Origin: Lachnospiraceae bacterium UBA1766
Lineage (GTDB): Bacteria > Bacillota > Clostridia > Lachnospirales > Lachnospiraceae
Reading direction: 5' to 3'
Assembly (NCBI GenBank): GCA_002314715.1
Contig: DCGY01000041.1
Location: 48,350 to 92,835 of the forward strand
DNA: 44,486 nt
Part shown: one piece after another, positions 39,550 through 44,486 of the stretch
Layout: every line of letters begins with the position of its first letter
How positions within the stretch are numbered: the first letter of the stretch is position 1
Program-made: the position numbers and the translations under genes
The notes under the pieces: model-generated
Told to the model about the DNA's origin: nothing
Seen by the model: the letters and a program-made list of their open reading frames with translations, nothing else
Database searches by the model: none

Positions 39550-41661
39550 ATGGACAAAAAGAACTTCAGTCAGCCTTTAAAACTTCAGGTTGTTCAGATT
39601 GCGGACGATTTTTGGGGTCGTGAGCAGGAACTGGTTCGTACCGAGGTAATTCCCTATCAGTGGGAGGCCTTAAACGACCGTGTGGAAGGTGCCGCTCCCA
39701 GTTTTTGCATGCGTAATTTTAAGGTGGCGGGAGAGATGCGTCGCAAGCAGCTTACGCAAAAGAATTATAATCCCCCCAAGTATTCCTTCCGTGGATTTAA
39801 TGCGCTTCCGGAGGAAGGAAAAGGATTGCAGCCGGATACCTTTTACGGATTTGTGTTCCAGGACAGCGATTTTTCCAAATGGATTGAGGCGGTTGGTTAT
39901 TCTTTGATTAACTGCCCGGATGAAAAGCTGGAAAAGACGGCGGACGAGGCAATTGAAATTGTCTGTGATGCCCAGGCGGATAACGGCTATTTGGATACAT
40001 ACTATATCATCAACGGTATGGATCGAATTTTTACAAATTTAAAAGATCATCATGAATTATATTGCTTTGGCCATCTGTTAGAGGGAGCAATTTCCTACTA
40101 TCAGGCTACCGGAAAGGACAGATTGCTCCGTGCGGCTATGAAGTACGGTGATTTTGTGGCAGAGCATTTCGGATACGAAGAAGGAAAGTGCAAGGGATAT
40201 CCCGGACATGAAATTGCCGAGATGGCACTTGCCAGATTATATGAACTGACCGGAGAGGAACGCTATTTGAATTTGAGCTGTTTCTTTTTGGACATGCGGG
40301 GACGACAGCCTTATTACTTCGATTTGGAGGAGGAGTCCAGAAATCAGTACGAGAACAGACCCTACCGGAAACCTGCGCCCGGAGAAAGGCATTTTTATTA
40401 TCAGGCCAACCGACCGGTACGGGAACTGGAGGAAGCTACCGGCCATGCGGTGCGTGCCGCTTATTTGTACAGTGGCATGGCGGATGTGGCCAGACTTCGT
40501 CAGGACGAGGATTTGTGGAAAGCCTGCAAGAGACTGTGGAAAGATATTACCCAGAAAAAAATGTACATTACCGGCGGTATCGGTGCAACCCATATCGGCG
40601 AGGCTTTCAGCTTTGATTATGACCTTCCCAACGACACGGCCTATTCGGAGACTTGTGCCGCCATCGGTCTTGTATTCTTCGCCAGAAGGATGCTTCAGAT
40701 TAAGGCGAAGAGCGAATATGCGGATGTGATGGAACAGGCACTTTATAATACGGTGCTTGCGGGAATGGCGCTGGACGGTAAGAGCTTCTTTTATGTGAAT
40801 CCCTTGGAGGTGAATCCAAAGGCCGACAAACAGGACGAAAGAAAAGCCCATGTGAAGGCAACCAGACAAAAATGGTTTGGATGCGCCTGCTGTCCTCCCA
40901 ATATTGCAAGACTTGTCAGCTCCGTAGGGGCTTATGCATATACAGAGAATGCGGATACATTGTTTACCCATCTTTACATCGGAAGTCTGGTGGAAAAGAA
41001 ATTTGCCACAGGTACGCTGGATTTACAGGTGGACACCGATTATCCCTGGGACGGCCAGGTGGATATCAGTCTGCATTGTGAGAAATCCGTGAAGGGGCAG
41101 CTGGCCTTTCGTATTCCCGGTTGGGCAAAGCAGGTGAAGGTGGAAGTGAATTCCAAGAAAACAGGCCATACCTTCAAGGCTTTTGAAATCAAAGAAGGAC
41201 AGATGACCAAGGAGTTTCCTATGGCGAAGCTCAAGGACGGATACGTTTATCTGTCGGATTCCTGGCAGGATGGTGATTGCATCAGCCTAAGCTTTGAGAT
41301 GGATGTGGTTTGTTATCGCTCCAATACAAAGGTTACCGAAAACAGCGGAAAGGTAGCGTTTATGCGCGGACCGATTTGTTATTGTCTGGAGGAGATTGAT
41401 AATGGTGCCAATTTGGCCGATCTTTCGGTGGTACCTACCAGACAGAGCAAAATTCGTGTGAAGAAAAACAAGGACTTCGGACATAACCTTATGGTACTGG
41501 AAATTCCCGGCAAACGACTTGTCGCGGACGGGGAGACACAAGCGCTTTATCCGGTATATCGTAAGCCGGTAAAGGAAGACGTAGTTCTAAAATACATTCC
41601 CTATTACGCATGGAACAACAGAGGGGAAGGAGAAATGACTGTCTGGGTAAAAGCAGATTGA
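39550..41661 (+). CDS. GH127 beta-L-arabinofuranosidase
   Basis: Releases L-arabinose from beta-L-arabinofuranosides of plant glycans (arabinooligosaccharides). 703 aa, alpha/alpha-barrel plus beta domains. The zinc and catalytic residues of HypBA1 line up: Glu367 and Cys369 in YSETCAAIG, and Cys447-Cys448 in GCACCPPNIARL, with Glu351 (GEAFSFDYD) 16 residues before Glu367, the spacing seen in HypBA1 (Glu322, Glu338, Cys340, Cys417, Cys418). No signal peptide, so it acts on imported oligosaccharides. Start ATG 39550 after TTGGAGGA. xylB follows after 80 bases. Related families (GH146) are possible. Confidence 0.85.
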   Translation: MDKKNFSQPLKLQVVQIADDFWGREQELVRTEVIPYQWEALNDRVEGAAPSFCMRNFKVAGEMRRKQLTQKNYNPPKYSFRGFNALPEEGKGLQPDTFYGFVFQDSDFSKWIEAVGYSLINCPDEKLEKTADEAIEIVCDAQADNGYLDTYYIINGMDRIFTNLKDHHELYCFGHLLEGAISYYQATGKDRLLRAAMKYGDFVAEHFGYEEGKCKGYPGHEIAEMALARLYELTGEERYLNLSCFFLDMRGRQPYYFDLEEESRNQYENRPYRKPAPGERHFYYQANRPVRELEEATGHAVRAAYLYSGMADVARLRQDEDLWKACKRLWKDITQKKMYITGGIGATHIGEAFSFDYDLPNDTAYSETCAAIGLVFFARRMLQIKAKSEYADVMEQALYNTVLAGMALDGKSFFYVNPLEVNPKADKQDERKAHVKATRQKWFGCACCPPNIARLVSSVGAYAYTENADTLFTHLYIGSLVEKKFATGTLDLQVDTDYPWDGQVDISLHCEKSVKGQLAFRIPGWAKQVKVEVNSKKTGHTFKAFEIKEGQMTKEFPMAKLKDGYVYLSDSWQDGDCISLSFEMDVVCYRSNTKVTENSGKVAFMRGPICYCLEEIDNGANLADLSVVPTRQSKIRVKKNKDFGHNLMVLEIPGKRLVADGETQALYPVYRKPVKEDVVLKYIPYYAWNNRGEGEMTVWVKAD

Positions 41662-41687
41662 TTTTTCTCGGGAAAGCGAATAAAATG

Positions 41688-41712
41688 AGAATAGCGCACC
41701 AAGTGCGATTCT
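41688..41712 (+). promoter_or_regulatory. Bulged hairpin between GH127 and xylB
   Basis: AGAAT-ag-CGCAC pairs with GTGCG-ATTCT around CAA. It precedes the AAGGAGG Shine-Dalgarno of xylB by about 16 bases. No T-run right after the stem, though TTTTTT lies 10 bases on. Could be a processing site or operator. Confidence 0.4.
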
Positions 41713-41741
41713 ATTAGATAATTTTTTAAGGAGGAACTTAA

Positions 41742-43214
41742 ATGTTATACATTGGTGTGGATTTAGGTACATCAGCAGTAAAGTTACTTTTGATGGACAG
41801 CGAAGGCAAGATTAAGAATATTGTTTCCAAGGAGTATCCTTTGTACTTCCCTCATCCCGGCTGGTCTGAGCAGAAGCCTGAGGATTGGTGGGAGCAGTCT
41901 CTTGCAGGTATTAAGGAATTGCTGGATGGATTTGATAAGAGCCAGGTAGCCGGTATCAGCTTTGGCGGCCAGATGCACGGTCTCGTAATCCTGGACAAGG
42001 ATGATCAGGTAATCAGACCTGCAATTTTGTGGAATGATGGCAGAACCTATGAGGAATGTGATTACTTAAACAACGTAATCGGCAAGGAAAAGCTTTCCCA
42101 GTACACTGCAAACATTTCCTTCACCGGATTTACCGCTCCCAAGATTTTATGGGTAAAGAACAAGGAGCCTGAAAACTTCGCAAAGATTGAGAAGATTATG
42201 CTTCCCAAGGATTACATTGCATACAAGCTGACCGGTGTACATTGTACCGATGTTTCCGATGCTTCCGGTATGTTGATTTTTGATGTAAAGAATCGTAAGT
42301 GGTCTAAGGAAATGTGCGATATCTGCGGTATTACCGAAGACAAGCTTGCTAAGTGCTACGAGAGCTACGAAGCAGTCGGAACTGTATTACCTGCTATCGC
42401 AGATGAACTTGGTATCCCTCACAATGTAGTCGTTGCTGCAGGTGCCGGCGATAATGCGGCAGCAGCAGTAGGTACCGGTACCGTTGGCGACAATATGTGT
42501 AATATTTCCCTTGGTACTTCCGGAACCATCTTTATCTCTTCCAAGAACTTCGGCGTAGACAAGTTCAATGCATTGCATTCCTTCGCACATGCAGACGGAA
42601 AGTATCACTTGATGGGATGTATGCTTAGTGCAGCTTCCTGCAACAAGTGGTGGATGGACGAAATTATTAAGACAAAGGAATACGCAAATGAGCAGAAGGG
42701 TATTGAGAAGCTTGGTGAGAACCATGTATACTTCCTTCCTTACCTCATGGGAGAGCGTTCTCCTCACAATAACCCCAATGCAAGAGCTACCTTCATCGGT
42801 ATGACCATGGATACTACCAGAGAAGATATGACTCAGGCTGTATTGGAAGGTGTAGCATTTGCACTTCGTGATTCTTTGGAGGTTGCAAAGTCTCTCGGCA
42901 TTAATTTGGAGCGTACCAAGATTTGTGGTGGTGGTGCAAAGAGTCCTCTCTGGAAGAAGATGATTGCAAACATCCTCAACTTAAAGGTAGATGTTATCGA
43001 GTCTGAAGAAGGCCCTGCAATGGGTGGTGCTATGTTGGCAGCAGTTGCATGTGGCGAATACAAGTCTGTAGAAGAAATCGCTGCAAAGGTTGTTAAGATT
43101 GTGGATACCGTAGAGCCCGATGCAGAACTTGTAAAGAAGTATGATGAGCGCTATGCACAGTTCAAGGAAATCTATCCTGCTTGCAAGCCCTTATATGATA
43201 TCATTACCAAATAA
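41742..43214 (+). CDS. xylB: Xylulokinase (FGGY family)
   Basis: Phosphorylates D-xylulose, or a related ketopentose, with ATP. 490 aa, two actin-like domains. ATP motif GVDLGTSAVKLLLMD at the N-terminus, the xylulokinase signature GQMHGLVILD, LWNDGRTYEECDYL, DYIAYKLTG, the hinge GAGDNAAAAVGTG and NISLGTSGTIF, and late GGGAKSPLWKKMIAN. ATG 41742 after AAGGAGG. In this cluster with GH127 and an isomerase it may act on L-ribulose as well. Codon use is that of a well-expressed gene. Confidence 0.93.
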   Translation: MLYIGVDLGTSAVKLLLMDSEGKIKNIVSKEYPLYFPHPGWSEQKPEDWWEQSLAGIKELLDGFDKSQVAGISFGGQMHGLVILDKDDQVIRPAILWNDGRTYEECDYLNNVIGKEKLSQYTANISFTGFTAPKILWVKNKEPENFAKIEKIMLPKDYIAYKLTGVHCTDVSDASGMLIFDVKNRKWSKEMCDICGITEDKLAKCYESYEAVGTVLPAIADELGIPHNVVVAAGAGDNAAAAVGTGTVGDNMCNISLGTSGTIFISSKNFGVDKFNALHSFAHADGKYHLMGCMLSAASCNKWWMDEIIKTKEYANEQKGIEKLGENHVYFLPYLMGERSPHNNPNARATFIGMTMDTTREDMTQAVLEGVAFALRDSLEVAKSLGINLERTKICGGGAKSPLWKKMIANILNLKVDVIESEEGPAMGGAMLAAVACGEYKSVEEIAAKVVKIVDTVEPDAELVKKYDERYAQFKEIYPACKPLYDIITK

Positions 43215-43240
43215 TTATATGCAAAGAAAGGAATAATGAG

Positions 43241-43885
43241 ATGAAGGTTTTATCAGTTAAAGACGCAGCATTCCGTAAGTATGGCCGTATTGTTGATAAT
43301 GTTGACCTTACCGCTTTATACGCAGCTTTGAAAGAGACTCCTGTTCCGGAAGGTGTTGCTTACGAGCCCAGCGTAGCTTCTTTGGAGGCTACTCCCTGCA
43401 TGAAGGCACTTTCTGAGTGCACTTACGGTGAGATGCCGATTCAGATCGGATACTGCAATGGTCACAACGTATTATTAAATGCATTGGAGTACCACAGAGA
43501 TTCCGAGATTAACGTAGCAGCTACCGATGCGATCTTAATGTTGGGCAAATTGGAGGATGTAGAGCCTGACTTTACATATGACACCTCCAAGGTAGAAGCA
43601 TTCCTTCTTCCTGCCGGTACTGCTGTAGAAGTATTTGCTACCACACTTCACTATGCTCCCTGCAGCGTAGACGGAAAGGCTTTCCAGGTTGGTATCGTAC
43701 TTCCCAAGGGAACCAACTATCCTTTAGCTACCGCTCACGCAAAAGTAAATGCAGACGGAACCGCTCCCAATGAAGATGCTTTGATTACCGCTACCAATAA
43801 GTGGTTAATCGGACATGCAGAGGGTGGTCTTGATGCAGGATCTTTCCTTGGCCTTAAGGGCAAGAACTTGAATGTAACCGAGTAA
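43241..43885 (+). CDS. DUF4867 family protein (cupin-like)
   Basis: 214 aa; ATG 43241 after AAAGGAATAATG. Cytoplasmic, cupin-like in its strand pattern: YGEMPIQIGYCNGHNVLLNALEYH, SEINVAATDAILMLG, EAFLLPAGTAVEVFATTLHYAPC, QVGIVLPKGTNY. DUF4867 proteins occur with pentose isomerases and FGGY kinases in Lachnospiraceae, so a mutarotase- or isomerase-like role in arabinose/xylulose use is likely but not shown. 26 bases separate it from xylB and 57 from the isomerase. Confidence 0.8.
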   Translation: MKVLSVKDAAFRKYGRIVDNVDLTALYAALKETPVPEGVAYEPSVASLEATPCMKALSECTYGEMPIQIGYCNGHNVLLNALEYHRDSEINVAATDAILMLGKLEDVEPDFTYDTSKVEAFLLPAGTAVEVFATTLHYAPCSVDGKAFQVGIVLPKGTNYPLATAHAKVNADGTAPNEDALITATNKWLIGHAEGGLDAGSFLGLKGKNLNVTE

Positions 43886-43942
43886 TTCGGTACAGATAAA
43901 TCCAGAAAATTATTTTTTAACACTTTAAGGAGGATATTCCAA

Positions 43943-44486
43943 ATGAACAATTTACCTCAGGTAAAAATTGGTATTGTTGGTGTTAGCCGTGACTGCTTCC
44001 CTGCATCATTGACCATCAACAGAAGAAAAGCTTTAGTAGAAGCTTACACAAAGAAATTCGGTGCTGCAGACATCTATGAGTGTCCTGTAACCATCATCGA
44101 GAGCGAAATCCATATGGTAGAAGCTCTTGAGGATATCAAGAAAGCCGGATGTAACGCACTTTGCGTTTACCTTGGAAACTTCGGTCCTGAAATTTCCGAG
44201 ACCTTACTTGCTAAGCACTTCGATGGACCTTCCATCTTCGTTGCAGCAGCTGAGGAGAGCCAGGGCGACCTTTTGGATGGCCGTGGAGATGCATACTGCG
44301 GTATGTTAAATGCAAGCTACAACTTAAAGCTTCGTAATATTAAGGCTTATATCCCAGAGTATCCAGTAGGTACTGCTGAGGAGTGTGCTCAGATGATTAA
44401 CGAGTTCGTTCCAATTGCAAGAGCAATCATCGGACTTTCAGACTTAAAGATTATTTCATTTGGTCCAAGACCTCTTAACTTCCTTG
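43943..44486 (+). CDS. L-fucose/L-arabinose isomerase-family protein, 5' part (cut by window end)
   Basis: 181 complete codons are open to the last base with no stop; the family is about 490 aa. ATG 43943 after AAGGAGG. N-terminal Rossmann-like domain: KIGIVGVSRDCFPASLTINRR, VTIIESEIHMVEALEDIKKAGCNALCVYLGNFGPE, FVAAAEESQGDLLDGRGDAYCGML. This matches the sugar isomerase family that converts aldopentoses or 6-deoxyhexoses to ketoses; the metal-binding residues lie beyond the window. Proline codons change from CCT only to mainly CCA from about base 44350, unlike all core genes here. Confidence 0.8.
   Translation, partial: MNNLPQVKIGIVGVSRDCFPASLTINRRKALVEAYTKKFGAADIYECPVTIIESEIHMVEALEDIKKAGCNALCVYLGNFGPEISETLLAKHFDGPSIFVAAAEESQGDLLDGRGDAYCGMLNASYNLKLRNIKAYIPEYPVGTAEECAQMINEFVPIARAIIGLSDLKIISFGPRPLNFL

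Noticed and set aside
40237..40971. Minus-strand ORF of 244 codons
   Set aside because: Opposite the GH127 catalytic region where all active-site residues are on the plus strand.

Overview
The window looks like chromosome of a spore-forming anaerobic Firmicute, most likely a Lachnospiraceae (Clostridia). Indications are a SipL-type spore coat protein, an inactive SpoIIQ-type LytM protein, type 1B dihydroorotate dehydrogenase with PyrK, a carbamate kinase of the GHEALG type, DUF1934 and DUF4867 proteins, and a GH127 / xylulokinase / fucose-arabinose-type isomerase cluster. Codon use in the core genes favours CCT/CCC for Pro and purine-rich GGAGG Shine-Dalgarno sites. I cannot name a species. 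No tRNA, rRNA, CRISPR array or intact insertion sequence was seen.

Layout. 1-3.5 kb: the 3' end of ileS and glycogen phosphorylase. 3.6-11.8 kb: an AT-richer accessory stretch full of broken genes. It holds an Rpn-family remnant, a secreted cysteine-peptidase-like protein whose signal peptide is one base out of frame at an A8 tract, a lipoprotein, an XRE-like regulator facing the other way, a BlaI repressor coupled to a frameshifted M56 (BlaR1-like) membrane protease with an unusual ectodomain, a frameshifted Cys-rich gene, an orphan solute-binding lipoprotein and a heavily deleted MATE transporter. Two near-identical terminator hairpins with a covarying stem and an identical 18-nt segment sit at its left edge (3495-3541) and near its right end (11201-11249, with only the MATE remnant beyond). 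Two copies of a second hairpin family lie inside it.

11.9-20.2 kb: an aconitase-family hydratase with an SseB-domain protein, an EF-hand-like protein, a catalytically dead LytM/SpoIIQ-like protein, ddl and murF (peptidoglycan precursor synthesis) and a PrcB-like lipoprotein. 20.2-26.9 kb: plsC (minus strand), then pyrC-trkA-nhaP-pyrK-pyrD, a pyrimidine operon with a K+ uptake regulator and a cation/proton antiporter inside it. 26.9-33.2 kb: sipL, whose ribosome binding site is the 3' arm of the pyrD terminator, then ispE, a GntR/FCD regulator, small membrane and DUF1934 genes and a secreted trigger-factor-like isomerase. 33.2-35.5 kb (minus strand): aroA and arcC. 35.7-38.2 kb: cysK with a CymR/IscR-like Rrf2 regulator, then a two-helix membrane protein. 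38.2-44.5 kb: a tocopherol-cyclase-like protein (minus strand) and a pentose cluster: GH127 beta-L-arabinofuranosidase, xylulokinase, DUF4867, and the 5' part of an isomerase cut by the window end.

How they work together: the last cluster plausibly releases L-arabinose from glycans and sends it through isomerase and kinase. CysK plus Rrf2 resembles the CysK-CymR sensing pair. BlaI plus M56 looks like a proteolysis-relayed sensory switch with a clear palindromic operator on its own promoter, but the M56 gene is frameshifted as sequenced.
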